Part shown: one piece after another, positions 16,415 to 25,156 of the stretch
Layout of the letters: each line of letters opens with the position of its first letter
How positions within the stretch are numbered: position 1 is the stretch's first letter
Source of the DNA: Lachnospiraceae bacterium
GTDB taxonomy: Bacteria > Bacillota_A > Clostridia > Lachnospirales > Lachnospiraceae
NCBI GenBank assembly: GCA_017391465.1
Contig: JAFOYH010000028.1
Location: forward strand, 1 to 27,161
Reading direction: 5' to 3'
DNA: 27,161 nucleotides
The notes under the pieces: model-generated
Told to the model about the DNA's origin: nothing
The model's database searches: none
What the model saw: only the letters and a program-made list of their open reading frames with translations
Translations under genes and position numbers: made by a program

Positions 16415-18288
16415 TTAAAGATTTTTTACCGATTACTCGTGCAGATATGGAGGCCAGAGGCTGGGATGAAGTTGATTTTGTTTATGTGATCGCTGATGCA
16501 TATGTAGATCATCCTTCTTTTGGTCATGCAATTATCAGCCGAATATTGGAAGCGAATAATTACCGGGTGGGAATTATTTCCCAACCGGACTGGAAAAATA
16601 AAAAAAGTATTGATGTATTTGGCAAACCAAGACTTGGTTTTTTGATTTCCGGAGGGAATATGGATTCTATGGTGAATCATTATACAGTTTCCAAAAAAAG
16701 ACGTCACAATGATGCCTTTACACCTGGGGGTGTTTATGGAAAACGTCCGGACTATGCGACAAAAGTTTATGGGAATTTAATTCGTCAAACATATAAGAAT
16801 GTTCCGATTATTATTGGAGGAATTGAGGCAAGTTTAAGACGTCTCGGTCATTATGATTACTGGAGTGATTCCATGAAGCGTTCGATTTTATTGGATTCGG
16901 GTGCTGACCTTCTTCTTTATGGTATGGGTGAACGTTCGATCGTTGAGATGGCAGATGCATTAAATAGTGGTATGGATATTCAGGATATTACATTTATCGA
17001 AGGTTCGGTTTATAAAACAAAGTCCCTGGATTCCGTATACGATGCAATTATCTTGCCTTCTTTTGAGGAGATTTCTGAGCATAAACGCAAATACGCAGAA
17101 AGTTTTTATATTCAGTATACGAATACAGATCCGTTTAGCGGTCAGCGTATGGTAGAAAAATATAGTGATCATTTATATGTTGTACAGAATCCTGCAGCGA
17201 AGCCTTTATCTACGGCAGAAATGGATCGCGTATATGCTTTAAACTATATGCGTACCTACCATCCGTCTTATGAGGCGATGGGAGGAGTCCCTGCAATTAC
17301 CGAAGTTAAATTTAGTCTTGTAAGTAATCGAGGATGTTTTGGAGGATGCAGTTTCTGTGCATTGACTTTTCATCAGGGACGTATTATTCAAACACGTAGT
17401 CATGACTCCATTGTTAATGAAGCAAAAGCATTTACCTGGGACCCGGATTTTAAAGGCTATATTCATGATGTTGGCGGTCCAACAGCGAATTTTAGACACC
17501 CGGCCTGCGAAAAACAGCTTACAAAGGGTGCATGCAAAAATAAACAATGTCTTTTTCCGGAACCATGTAAAAGTTTGAAGGTGGATCATAACGATTATTT
17601 GGATTTACTTCGCAAATTACGTTCTTTACCGGGAATAAAAAAAGTATTTATTCGTTCAGGAATTCGTTTTGATTATGTCAATGCTGATAAAGATAATACG
17701 TTCTTAAAAGAACTTTGTGAACATCATGTCAGCGGTCAGTTAAAAGTTGCTCCGGAACATGTGGCAGATCCGGTTTTAAAACGTATGGGTAAACCGGGAA
17801 ATAAAGTTTATCGCAAGTTTGTTCAGGATTATAAGGCAATGAATGCAAAGATTGGAAAAGAACAATACCTTGTTCCGTATCTCATGTCATCCCATCCAGG
17901 CTCTACGATGAAAGAAGCGATTGCTTTGGCAGAGTATTTAAGAGACTTAGGTTATATGCCGGAACAGGTGCAGGACTTTTATCCGACACCATCAACATTA
18001 TCAACCTGTATGTATTATACAGGTTTGGATCCAAGAACGATGGAGCCTGTTTATGTGCCTAAGGATCCTCATGAAAAAGCGATGCAGAGAGCTTTAATCC
18101 AATATCGCAATCCAAAGAATTATGATCTTGTTCGTGAAGCCCTTGAAAAAGCTCATCGTACAGATTTGATTGGTTTTGATAAAAAATGTCTCATTCGTCC
18201 AAAACGCGGCGAAACATTTAAGAAAGAAGAACCAAAGCAGACAAAGAAAAAAACCATTCGCAATGTGCATAAGAAGAAAAAGAAATAA
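16411..18288 (+). CDS. YgiQ-family radical SAM protein (UPF0313)
   Basis: A 625-residue radical SAM protein of the YgiQ family, similar in length to homologues. It opens with [20 protein letters not shown], the family's conserved N-terminus; the variant radical SAM triad CxxxCxxC is Cys309/313/316 in [13 protein letters not shown] further cysteine set in [21 protein letters not shown] suggests an additional metal site. The C-terminal tail from about 600 is very rich in lysine (ending KKKKK), which may bind nucleic acid. The reaction is not established. The ATG at 16411 overlaps the HAD stop by ATGA. Being inside a run of rRNA and tRNA modification genes makes an RNA-related role plausible, by association only. 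Confidence 0.9.
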   Translation: MIKDFLPITRADMEARGWDEVDFVYVIADAYVDHPSFGHAIISRILEANNYRVGIISQPDWKNKKSIDVFGKPRLGFLISGGNMDSMVNHYTVSKKRRHNDAFTPGGVYGKRPDYATKVYGNLIRQTYKNVPIIIGGIEASLRRLGHYDYWSDSMKRSILLDSGADLLLYGMGERSIVEMADALNSGMDIQDITFIEGSVYKTKSLDSVYDAIILPSFEEISEHKRKYAESFYIQYTNTDPFSGQRMVEKYSDHLYVVQNPAAKPLSTAEMDRVYALNYMRTYHPSYEAMGGVPAITEVKFSLVSNRGCFGGCSFCALTFHQGRIIQTRSHDSIVNEAKAFTWDPDFKGYIHDVGGPTANFRHPACEKQLTKGACKNKQCLFPEPCKSLKVDHNDYLDLLRKLRSLPGIKKVFIRSGIRFDYVNADKDNTFLKELCEHHVSGQLKVAPEHVADPVLKRMGKPGNKVYRKFVQDYKAMNAKIGKEQYLVPYLMSSHPGSTMKEAIALAEYLRDLGYMPEQVQDFYPTPSTLSTCMYYTGLDPRTMEPVYVPKDPHEKAMQRALIQYRNPKNYDLVREALEKAHRTDLIGFDKKCLIRPKRGETFKKEEPKQTKKKTIRNVHKKKKK

Positions 18289-18297
18289 GGTGTAATT

Positions 18298-18879
18298 ATG
18301 GAGAATACAAAAAAGGCCATTGGCATCTATGGTTATATTGATGCACTTAAACAGAAAAGTCGAACAAATATGATTGTATATATTGTCTTTGCTGCAATTT
18401 TATTCGCAGTTGCAAGCGTTTTAATGAATACGATATTGAACGCATTTACAGTTGCTGCCATTGCCATGTTAATTCCTGCATTTCAGGGATTTAAACAATA
18501 TATGACAATTAAAGAATTTTCAAGTTGCTCAGTTGATGAATATAAGATAATTTCAGAACATGTTCAAGGGAAACTCTACATGGTTTTACTTTCGGATCTT
18601 GTTTTTTCAAGTACAAAAGGTGAAATGATGTTGAATATGGCGGTTATCTATAATAATAACATTTATGGATATGCGCCCAAACAACGTCAGGGTGTAGAAA
18701 TATTAGAAGAGTTGCTTACAGAGATTCTTTCGGAAGATAACATTTCAACAAAACAGCCAGTTGTACATGAATCTTTTGAGGAATTTGAAGAAATGATCAT
18801 GATGCTTGCGGCAAATGAACCATCCACACAGCAGGATGTTGGCCGTATTTATCATCAGATTGAATCCTATTGTATTTAA
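18298..18879 (+). CDS. Unknown protein with two predicted membrane helices
   Basis: I do not recognise this 193-residue protein. A short N-terminal segment (1-23, basic near its end) leads to two adjacent hydrophobic stretches at about 25-43 and 47-65, forming a helical hairpin, then a soluble acidic domain of about 125 residues containing SSTKGEMMLNMAVIYNNN near 102-119 and a Glu-rich stretch (ESFEEFEEMIMML) near 160-172. It has good Firmicute coding character and a ribosome site (AAGGTG) overlapping the ygiQ stop codon, 9 bases between stop and ATG. It sits between ygiQ and an RluA-type synthase. It may be restricted to Lachnospiraceae; no function should be assigned. Confidence 0.75.
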   Translation: MENTKKAIGIYGYIDALKQKSRTNMIVYIVFAAILFAVASVLMNTILNAFTVAAIAMLIPAFQGFKQYMTIKEFSSCSVDEYKIISEHVQGKLYMVLLSDLVFSSTKGEMMLNMAVIYNNNIYGYAPKQRQGVEILEELLTEILSEDNISTKQPVVHESFEEFEEMIMMLAANEPSTQQDVGRIYHQIESYCI

Positions 18880-18888
18880 GAGGGAAAT

Positions 18889-19854
18889 ATGCAGAAATTT
18901 ATTGTAACACCGAATGAAGCAGGACAGCGTTTGGACAAGCTTCTTGTGAAATACTTGAATTTGGCCCCAAAGAGTTTTATCTATAAAATGCTTCGCAAAA
19001 AGAATATAACTTTAAATCATAAAAAGTGCGATGGTTCGGAAAAAACAGCGGCAGGTGATGAAGTTACATTATGGCTGGCTGATGAAACGATTGAAAAATT
19101 CAGAGAGACAAAAAAAATAGATCATGTTCAGTGGCATTTTAAAGTGATATATGAAAATGAAGATATTTTAGCCATTAATAAGCCGGTTGGGTTGTTGTCT
19201 CAAAAAGCAAAACCAGAGGACATTTCCGCAAATGAAGAAGCAATAAGTTATTTAATTGAACATCATTCGATCGATGAAAAATCATTGGAAGTGTTCCGAC
19301 CATCGGTTTGTCACCGTTTAGATCGAAACACAAGTGGTCTTTTGATTGTTGGAAAAAGTTTATATGGACTTCAGCATATGTCTGAAATATTGAAAAAACG
19401 TACAGCTCAGAAGTATTATCTCTGTCTTGCAGAAGGGATTATTGAAAAATCTCAGCATATACAGGGTTATTTAGTAAAGGACGAAAAAACCAATCGTGTG
19501 TATGTTTCAAAAGAACTGATGACTTCCGGACAAGCTATTGAAACTTATTATGAACCTCTGGGTAATAATGGCTTTCAGACATTATTAAAGGTAGAATTGA
19601 TTACAGGACGTACCCATCAGATTCGTGCTCATTTGGCATCCGTTGGACATAGTATTGTAGGTGATGGCAAATATGGTTCTGAAAAAGTAAATGACTGGTT
19701 TAGAAAGCATTATCATTTAAAACATCAGTTATTGCATTCCTGGCGAATGGAGTTTGAAGATTATAAATTAACAGCACCAGTTTGGCCAGAATTTGAAAAA
19801 ATTCTAAAGGGGGAACATCTGTGGTCGATTTATACAGACTTGCAGAAGAATTAA
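18889..19854 (+). CDS. RluA-family pseudouridine synthase (RluC/RluD-like)
   Basis: A 321-residue pseudouridine synthase with an N-terminal S4 RNA-binding domain (residues 1 to about 60, RLDKLLVKYLNLAPKSFIY) and an RluA-type catalytic domain. The catalytic motif HRLDRNTSGL places the active aspartate at 145; ITGRTHQIRAHLASVGH near 241-257 is the conserved RluA C-terminal block. Substrate is 23S rRNA in RluC/RluD relatives, but this group also includes enzymes of undetermined target. The ATG at 18889 follows AGAGGGAAAT, 9 bases after the upstream gene. Its last 34 bases overlap the start of the queG-like gene. It is a second, distinct pseudouridine synthase in the same run. Confidence 0.92.
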   Translation: MQKFIVTPNEAGQRLDKLLVKYLNLAPKSFIYKMLRKKNITLNHKKCDGSEKTAAGDEVTLWLADETIEKFRETKKIDHVQWHFKVIYENEDILAINKPVGLLSQKAKPEDISANEEAISYLIEHHSIDEKSLEVFRPSVCHRLDRNTSGLLIVGKSLYGLQHMSEILKKRTAQKYYLCLAEGIIEKSQHIQGYLVKDEKTNRVYVSKELMTSGQAIETYYEPLGNNGFQTLLKVELITGRTHQIRAHLASVGHSIVGDGKYGSEKVNDWFRKHYHLKHQLLHSWRMEFEDYKLTAPVWPEFEKILKGEHLWSIYTDLQKN

Positions 19855-20735
19855 ATATTCATGATATTGCAGTATGTTCGGCAGAACCGTTTCGAGATGT
19901 AGAACATATTCTTCATAAAGATGTGACGCTGGATATTTTTCCGCCTTTTACTGAAACAGATATTCATAAGCGTGTTGAACCTAAAGAAACCATGAAAGAT
20001 GCCGCCAGTTTTCTGGTGATTTTAGAACACTATGAACCTGAGATTTATAAAAAACGTGATGGAAGATACGGCAATATTTCTCCTGCAGCAAGTGGAGAAG
20101 ATTATCATCGTGTTGTTCGGCGAAAACTGAACAGCTTAGTTGATGCTCTGAAAACCGAATATCCGAATGGGGATTATATGGCTTTTGTTGACAACTCTCC
20201 GTTTTCTGAAAAACATATTGCGGTACGGTCAGGTTTGGGTCGTATCCTGAAAAACGGATTATTTTATTCAAAAACATTCGGTTCCCGGTGTTTTATTGGC
20301 ATTGTTCTTACAAATCTTCCTGTTGAAATTTGGAATTTAGAACGGAGAAAAGATGGACAGGATCGATGGTTTGATCGTTGTCTATCATGTAACGCATGTA
20401 TTCAGCTTTGTCCAGGAAATGCATTAAACTATGATGGAATGAATAGTTATCGTTGTGTTTCTTACCTGACACAGAAAAAAGAGGAACTGACGGATGATGA
20501 AAAAACAAAAATGGGGGCTCATATATATGGCTGTGATGTTTGTCAGAAAGTTTGTCCATTAAATAAAAAAATACCTGAAGGATACGAAACCGGTTCTGAA
20601 ATTTCTTTAGATGAGTTGATGACTATGACAAATAAAGGATTTAAATTAAAATACCAGAAGACGGCTGCAGGATGGCGAGGTAAAAAGCAGTTACAGAAAA
20701 ATGCGGAAATTGCATTAAAGAATATGGAGAGATAG
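19821..20735 (+). CDS. QueG-like epoxyqueuosine reductase, short form
   Basis: A 304-residue iron-sulfur protein resembling QueG, which uses cobalamin and two [4Fe-4S] clusters to reduce epoxyqueuosine to queuosine in tRNA. Visible are FVDNSPFSEKHIAVRSGLG (with the aspartate that aligns to the proposed QueG proton donor), the first cluster set CLSCNACIQLCPGN (Cys187/190/193/197), Cys212 in YRCVSYLTQKKEEL, and the second set CDVCQKVCP (Cys238/241/245). QueG proteins are usually near 380 residues; this one lacks the C-terminal extension. The GTG start at 19821 follows AAAGGGGG by 7 bases and lies within the end of the upstream gene (34-base overlap). No other queuosine gene is in the window, so the substrate is likely but not proven. 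Confidence 0.82.
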   Translation: MVDLYRLAEELNIHDIAVCSAEPFRDVEHILHKDVTLDIFPPFTETDIHKRVEPKETMKDAASFLVILEHYEPEIYKKRDGRYGNISPAASGEDYHRVVRRKLNSLVDALKTEYPNGDYMAFVDNSPFSEKHIAVRSGLGRILKNGLFYSKTFGSRCFIGIVLTNLPVEIWNLERRKDGQDRWFDRCLSCNACIQLCPGNALNYDGMNSYRCVSYLTQKKEELTDDEKTKMGAHIYGCDVCQKVCPLNKKIPEGYETGSEISLDELMTMTNKGFKLKYQKTAAGWRGKKQLQKNAEIALKNMER

Positions 20736-20739
20736 ATGT

Positions 20740-21270
20740 ATGGCAACATGGAATTCCAGAGGCCTTCGTGGATCAGAATTGGAAGAAATAGTTAATTTGA
20801 CAAATGAAAAATATCGCGAAAAAAAACTGGCATTGATTCAGAAGATTCCAACTCCGATTAAGCCGATTCAGATTGATAAGGCAACAAGACATATTACGTT
20901 GGCATATTTTGATCAGCGCAGTACTGTAGATTATATTGGCACTGTACAGGGAATTCCTGTCTGTTTTGATGCGAAGGAATGTCAATCGAGAACTTTTCCA
21001 ATCCAAAATGTTCATGAGCATCAGGTGTTGTTTATGCAGGATTTTGAAGATCAGGGAGGTATTTCATTTCTGCTGATTTATTTTTCAAGCGAACATCGTT
21101 ATTTTTATTTGCCTTTTCGTCACTTAATTGAATTTTGGAATCGATCGAAAACAGGGCATGCAAAAAGTTTTCGTATGGAAGAGCTTGACGAACATTATGA
21201 GGTGTATTGTAAGGGGTATTTTCTGAATTATCTGACAGCGATTCAGGAGGATTTAAATCAGAGATGTTGA
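20740..21270 (+). CDS. recU: Holliday junction resolvase RecU
   Basis: A 176-residue nuclease of the RecU family, the Firmicute resolvase that cuts four-way DNA junctions in homologous recombination. Family blocks are in order: RGLRGSELEEIVNLTNEKY near 7-25, KIPTPIKPIQI near 35-45, TVDYIGTVQG with Asp64, FDAKEC with Asp77 and Lys79, and the FPIQNVHEHQ block that follows. These correspond to the metal-binding acids and lysine of B. subtilis RecU. It is a little shorter than the Bacillus protein. The ATG at 20740 is 4 bases after the upstream stop and preceded by GGAGAG. In Bacillus recU is paired with the PBP1 gene; here it follows queG. Its TGA stop is part of the -35 box of the his promoter. 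Confidence 0.92.
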   Translation: MATWNSRGLRGSELEEIVNLTNEKYREKKLALIQKIPTPIKPIQIDKATRHITLAYFDQRSTVDYIGTVQGIPVCFDAKECQSRTFPIQNVHEHQVLFMQDFEDQGGISFLLIYFSSEHRYFYLPFRHLIEFWNRSKTGHAKSFRMEELDEHYEVYCKGYFLNYLTAIQEDLNQRC

Positions 21271-21294
21271 CAAAGTTTTATGAAATGATATAAT
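21267..21294 (+). promoter_or_regulatory. Sigma-A promoter of the histidine operon
   Basis: Perfect TTGACA at 21267-21272 and perfect TATAAT at 21289-21294, spacer 16 bp. The -35 overlaps the recU stop codon. The leader from about 21301 to 21357 is short and has no T-box features, no long hairpin plus T run and no His-codon leader peptide. No terminator separates recU from hisZ. Confidence 0.88.
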
Positions 21295-21357
21295 GAATTT
21301 ATTATATTAGCATGATAAAGTATTAAAACTGTAGTCATAAAGAAATGGAGAATCAAT

Positions 21358-22554
21358 ATGAAAGAAAGACGTATTCATACACCGGAAGGTGTTCGGGATA
21401 TTTATGGAAGTGAGTGTGTTCGAAAGAATCATCTTTCGGAACGCATGAAAAATGTTTTGAATTCATATGGTTATCGAGATATTCAGACGCCAACCTTTGA
21501 ATTTTTTGAAATTTTTAATCAGGATAAAGGTTCATTACCTTCAAATCAAATGTATAAATTTTTTGACAGAGATGGCAATATGCTTGTTCTTCGTCCGGAT
21601 ATGACGCCATCGATTGCAAGGGCTGTAAGTAAATATTTTAATGAAGAAATGCTTTCGATGCGTTTTTCTTATACCGGAAATGTGTTTATTAATAATTCCA
21701 GTCTTCAAGGACGCTTAAAAGAATCCACACAAATGGGTGCAGAATTGATCGGAGACGATAGTATTGATGCAGATGCAGAAATGATTGCTTTAGCCATTCA
21801 TATGCTTCTTGCTGCAGGTCTTAAAGAATTTCAGATTGATATCGGACATGTTGGATTTTTCAAAGGATTGATCAAAGAAACCGGTATGGATGAAGAAACA
21901 GCGGGAGAACTTAGAGAGCTCGTTGAAAATAAAAACTTTTTTGCGGTCGAAGCTTTGACGGATAACTCGGCGTTGATCCAGTTACCAAGACTTTTTGGAT
22001 CGAAAGAAATTTTAGAAGAAGCGAAAGCTTTAACATCCAATGAAGAGTCTTTAAATGCAATTTTATGTCTGGAAAGATTATATGCTATTATTGAGGGCTA
22101 TGGACTTGAAAAGTATGTTACCTTTGATTTGGGTATGCTTTCACAGTATGAGTATTACACAGGTGTCATTTTCAGGGGCTATACCTATGGCACAGGGGAT
22201 GCGGTGGTAAAAGGTGGACGCTATGATCATTTGCTTCAAAAATTTGGAAAGGAAGCCGCATCTGTTGGACTTGTCGTTGTTGTGGATGAATTGTTGCTTG
22301 CAATGAGTCGTCAAAAACTGGACGTTGATGAAAGTGATTCTGTGATTATGGTTCTTTATGAGAGTCACCGTCATATGGATGCTTTGAAAAAAGCAAACTC
22401 CTTGCGTGAACAAGGAAATTCGGTTCAAATGAACCTGAAAAAAGATATTATAAATATGCAGGATTATTTGGAATATGCAAAACGTTTTCATATAGAAACG
22501 ATTTATTATTTTGAAAACAATGGTGATGTAAAGTTTTGGGAGGTGAATCCATGA
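21358..22554 (+). CDS. hisZ: ATP phosphoribosyltransferase regulatory subunit HisZ
   Basis: A 398-residue paralogue of histidyl-tRNA synthetase that lacks aminoacylation and instead activates and feedback-regulates short-form HisG. Class II synthetase features remain: TPEGVRDIYG near 8-17, the motif 2 region LRPDMTPSIARAVSKYF near 78-94, and the EYYTGVIFRGYTYG and GGRYDHLL stretches near 263-290, which match the HisZ/HisS catalytic core. The anticodon-binding domain is reduced. The ATG at 21358 follows GGAGA at 21346-21350. It is the first gene of the his operon and its stop overlaps the hisG start by ATGA, as expected for two subunits made in equal amounts. Confidence 0.95.
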   Translation: MKERRIHTPEGVRDIYGSECVRKNHLSERMKNVLNSYGYRDIQTPTFEFFEIFNQDKGSLPSNQMYKFFDRDGNMLVLRPDMTPSIARAVSKYFNEEMLSMRFSYTGNVFINNSSLQGRLKESTQMGAELIGDDSIDADAEMIALAIHMLLAAGLKEFQIDIGHVGFFKGLIKETGMDEETAGELRELVENKNFFAVEALTDNSALIQLPRLFGSKEILEEAKALTSNEESLNAILCLERLYAIIEGYGLEKYVTFDLGMLSQYEYYTGVIFRGYTYGTGDAVVKGGRYDHLLQKFGKEAASVGLVVVVDELLLAMSRQKLDVDESDSVIMVLYESHRHMDALKKANSLREQGNSVQMNLKKDIINMQDYLEYAKRFHIETIYYFENNGDVKFWEVNP

Positions 22555-23186
22555 GATATTTAACATTTGCACTTGCAAAAGGTCGTCTTGCCAAGAAAAC
22601 GTTATCTTATCTTGAAAAGATGGGTATTGAAATGGAAGAAATGAAAGATCCGGATACCCGAAAACTTATTTTCGTCAATGAGGATTTAAAAATTAAGATG
22701 TTTTTATCCAAAGCATCGGATGTGCCTACATATGTCGAATATGGTGCTGCGGACATCGGTGTTGTCGGTAAAGATACGATTCTCGAAGAGGGTCGGAAGC
22801 TTTATGAAGTGATGGATCTCGGATTTGGAAAATGTACCATGTGTGTATGCGGACCAGAGAGTGCAAGAGAACTTTTGAAACATCAGCAATTGATTCGGGT
22901 TGCTTCAAAATATCCCAATATAGCAAAAGATTATTTCTATAATAAAAAACATCAGACGGTTGAAGTTATTAAACTGCATGGTTCAGTCGAACTTGCACCG
23001 ATTGTTGGCCTTGCAGAAGTGATTGTTGATATCGTTGAGACAGGAACAACATTAAAAGAAAATGGACTTATGGTTCTTGAAGAAATATGCCCTTTATCCG
23101 CACGTGTTGTCGTGAATCAAGTGAGCATGAAAATGGAAAACGAACGAATTACAGCCTTATTGAACGAATTGAAGACTGTTTTATAG
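22551..23186 (+). CDS. hisG: ATP phosphoribosyltransferase, short form HisG
   Basis: A 211-residue catalytic subunit for the first step of histidine synthesis, joining ATP and PRPP. It begins YLTFALAKGRLAKKTL, contains DVPTYVEYGAADIGVVGKD near 57-75 and ends the substrate fold with the PRPP-binding segment DIVETGTTLKENGL near 160-177. The C-terminal ACT-like regulatory domain of long HisG is missing, so it needs HisZ, encoded just upstream. The start is ATG at 22551, after GGGAGGTG at 22538-22545; it overlaps the hisZ stop by 4 bases. An upstream in-frame start at 22536 would precede that ribosome site. Confidence 0.96.
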   Translation: MRYLTFALAKGRLAKKTLSYLEKMGIEMEEMKDPDTRKLIFVNEDLKIKMFLSKASDVPTYVEYGAADIGVVGKDTILEEGRKLYEVMDLGFGKCTMCVCGPESARELLKHQQLIRVASKYPNIAKDYFYNKKHQTVEVIKLHGSVELAPIVGLAEVIVDIVETGTTLKENGLMVLEEICPLSARVVVNQVSMKMENERITALLNELKTVL

Positions 23187-23211
23187 ATACAGAAAGGAAT
23201 GAGTGAACTCG

Positions 23212-24504
23212 ATGAGAAAAGTAAAATTAACACAGGATGCAGTAGCAGGACTGTTGGATAATTTATTAAAAAGAAGTCCAAATAATTATGGACAATATGT
23301 TGATGCGGTGAATGAAATTGTAGAAGCTGTCCGTGCAAATGGTGATGCGGCGGTATTTGAATATACAAAGAAATTTGATGGCGCGGATTTGAACGGGAAT
23401 AATATCCGTGTGACACAGGATGAAATTGATGAAGCATATCGTCAGATTGAACCGGATGTGTTGGATGTTATACGTAAGGCGATTGTGAATATTCGTACAT
23501 ACCATGAAAAACAAAGACAGTACAGTTGGTTTGATTCCAAACCAGACGGAACGATTTTAGGACAAAAAGTAACGCCTTTGACACGTGTGGGTGTTTATGT
23601 ACCTGGTGGTAAAGCAGCATATCCATCCTCTGTTCTTATGAATATTCTTCCTGCCAAAGTTGCTGGAGTTGAACAGATCATTATGGTTACACCACCTGGA
23701 AAAGATGGGAAAGTAAATCCTGGTACATTGGTTGCTGCAAATGAAGCAGGCGCAGATGTGGTTTATAAAGTTGGAGGAGCTCAGGCTGTTGCAGCCCTTG
23801 CATTTGGAACAGAAACAATTCCTAAAGTGGATAAAATTGTTGGTCCTGGAAATATTTTTGTTGCTTTAGCTAAAAAAGCGGTTTATGGCTATGTAAGTAT
23901 TGATTCTATTGCAGGACCAAGTGAGATCCTTGTCATTGCAGATGAAACAGCAAATCCTCGTTATGTCGCAGCGGATTTATTATCACAGGCTGAACACGAT
24001 GAATTGGCATCCGCCATTCTTGTTACAACGAGTGAAACATTGGCTGATCAAGTATCCGAAGAAGTTGACGCTTTTGTTAAAAAACTTTCGCGTAAAGAAA
24101 TCTTAGAAAAATCGCTGGATAATTATGGATATATTTTAATTGCGGAAAATTTAAATCAGGCAGTGGATATTGCCAATGAGATTGCATCGGAACATTTAGA
24201 AATTGTGACAAAAAATCCATTCGAAGTCATGACACAGATTAAGAATGCTGGAGCGATTTTCCTGGGAGAATATAGTTCGGAACCGTTAGGTGATTATTTT
24301 GCCGGACCAAATCATGTGCTTCCAACCAATGGAACAGCGAAATTCTTTTCTCCACTGAGCGTGGATGATTTTATTAAAAAATCCAGTATCATTTATTATT
24401 CCAGACAGGCATTAGAACCTGTAAAAGATGATATCATTAAATTTGCAGAATCTGAATTTTTGACAGCACATGCAAATTCAATCAAGGTTCGTTTCGAAGC
24501 GTAG
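23212..24504 (+). CDS. hisD: Histidinol dehydrogenase
   Basis: A 430-residue zinc enzyme that oxidises L-histidinol to histidine with two NAD+, the last step of the pathway. Conserved blocks include TPLTRVGVYVPGGKAAYPS near 121-139, KVGGAQAVAALAFGTETIP near 183-205, the IAGPSEILVIAD stretch near 233-244, the zinc and active-site region SQAEHDELASA near 253-263, the catalytic pair Glu-His in SEHLEIVTKNP, and the C-terminal TAHANSIKVRFEA. The start is uncertain: ATG at 23212 gives the usual MRKVKLT N-terminus, while the in-frame GTG at 23203 lies only 4 bases after AAAGGA. I prefer ATG although its spacing (13 bases) is long. Confidence 0.95.
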   Translation: MRKVKLTQDAVAGLLDNLLKRSPNNYGQYVDAVNEIVEAVRANGDAAVFEYTKKFDGADLNGNNIRVTQDEIDEAYRQIEPDVLDVIRKAIVNIRTYHEKQRQYSWFDSKPDGTILGQKVTPLTRVGVYVPGGKAAYPSSVLMNILPAKVAGVEQIIMVTPPGKDGKVNPGTLVAANEAGADVVYKVGGAQAVAALAFGTETIPKVDKIVGPGNIFVALAKKAVYGYVSIDSIAGPSEILVIADETANPRYVAADLLSQAEHDELASAILVTTSETLADQVSEEVDAFVKKLSRKEILEKSLDNYGYILIAENLNQAVDIANEIASEHLEIVTKNPFEVMTQIKNAGAIFLGEYSSEPLGDYFAGPNHVLPTNGTAKFFSPLSVDDFIKKSSIIYYSRQALEPVKDDIIKFAESEFLTAHANSIKVRFEA

Positions 24505-24530
24505 AATCTCTGATCGCAGGAGGTAAAGTT

Positions 24531-25121
24531 ATGAGTTTACGTATAGGTGAGGTTTCAAGAAAAACAAGTGAAACAGATATTCGTGTTCGAATCTGTCTGG
24601 ATGGCACAGGTGCATGTACAGTGAATACAGGAATCGGTTTTTTTGATCATATGTTGAATAGTTTTGCCCGTCATGGTCTTTTTGATCTTGAGGTAGAAGT
24701 TAAAGGCGATCTTTATGTGGATTGTCATCATACTATCGAAGATACAGGGATTGTTTTGGGTGAAGCCATTAAGCAGGCACTTGGTGATAAAAAAGGAATC
24801 AAACGCTTTGGATATTTTATTCTTCCAATGGACGAATCTTTAGTTTTGGCATCGCTCGATCTTTCCGGAAGACCTTACTTAAATTATCAGATTCCATTGA
24901 CTGTAGAACGTGTAGGCCAGATGGATACAGAAATGGTGAAAGAATTCTTCTATGCAATATCTTATAGTTGTGGTATGAATCTGCATTTGAAATTAATGGA
25001 TGGTTCAAATAATCATCATATTATAGAAGCTGCATATAAAGCTTTTGCGAAAGCTTTGGATGAAGCGGTGTCTTATGATTCAAGAATTACGGATGTATTA
25101 TCTACGAAAGGTTCTCTTTAA
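24531..25121 (+). CDS. hisB: Imidazoleglycerol-phosphate dehydratase
   Basis: A 196-residue monofunctional HisB that dehydrates imidazoleglycerol phosphate to imidazoleacetol phosphate. The manganese-binding repeat motifs are clear: the [13 protein letters not shown] block with DHM and CHHTIEDTG near 67-75 in the first half, and GMNLHLK followed by [18 protein letters not shown] in the second half. Length is normal for the stand-alone enzyme; there is no fused histidinol phosphatase domain. The ATG at 24531 follows AGGAGGT. The gene lies 26 bases after hisD. The genes that normally follow in many operons (hisH, hisA, hisF) are missing here and hisIE comes next. Confidence 0.96.
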   Translation: MSLRIGEVSRKTSETDIRVRICLDGTGACTVNTGIGFFDHMLNSFARHGLFDLEVEVKGDLYVDCHHTIEDTGIVLGEAIKQALGDKKGIKRFGYFILPMDESLVLASLDLSGRPYLNYQIPLTVERVGQMDTEMVKEFFYAISYSCGMNLHLKLMDGSNNHHIIEAAYKAFAKALDEAVSYDSRITDVLSTKGSL

Positions 25122-25156
25122 ATATTAAAAACTCTTTATTAATTGAGGTGAAAAAA

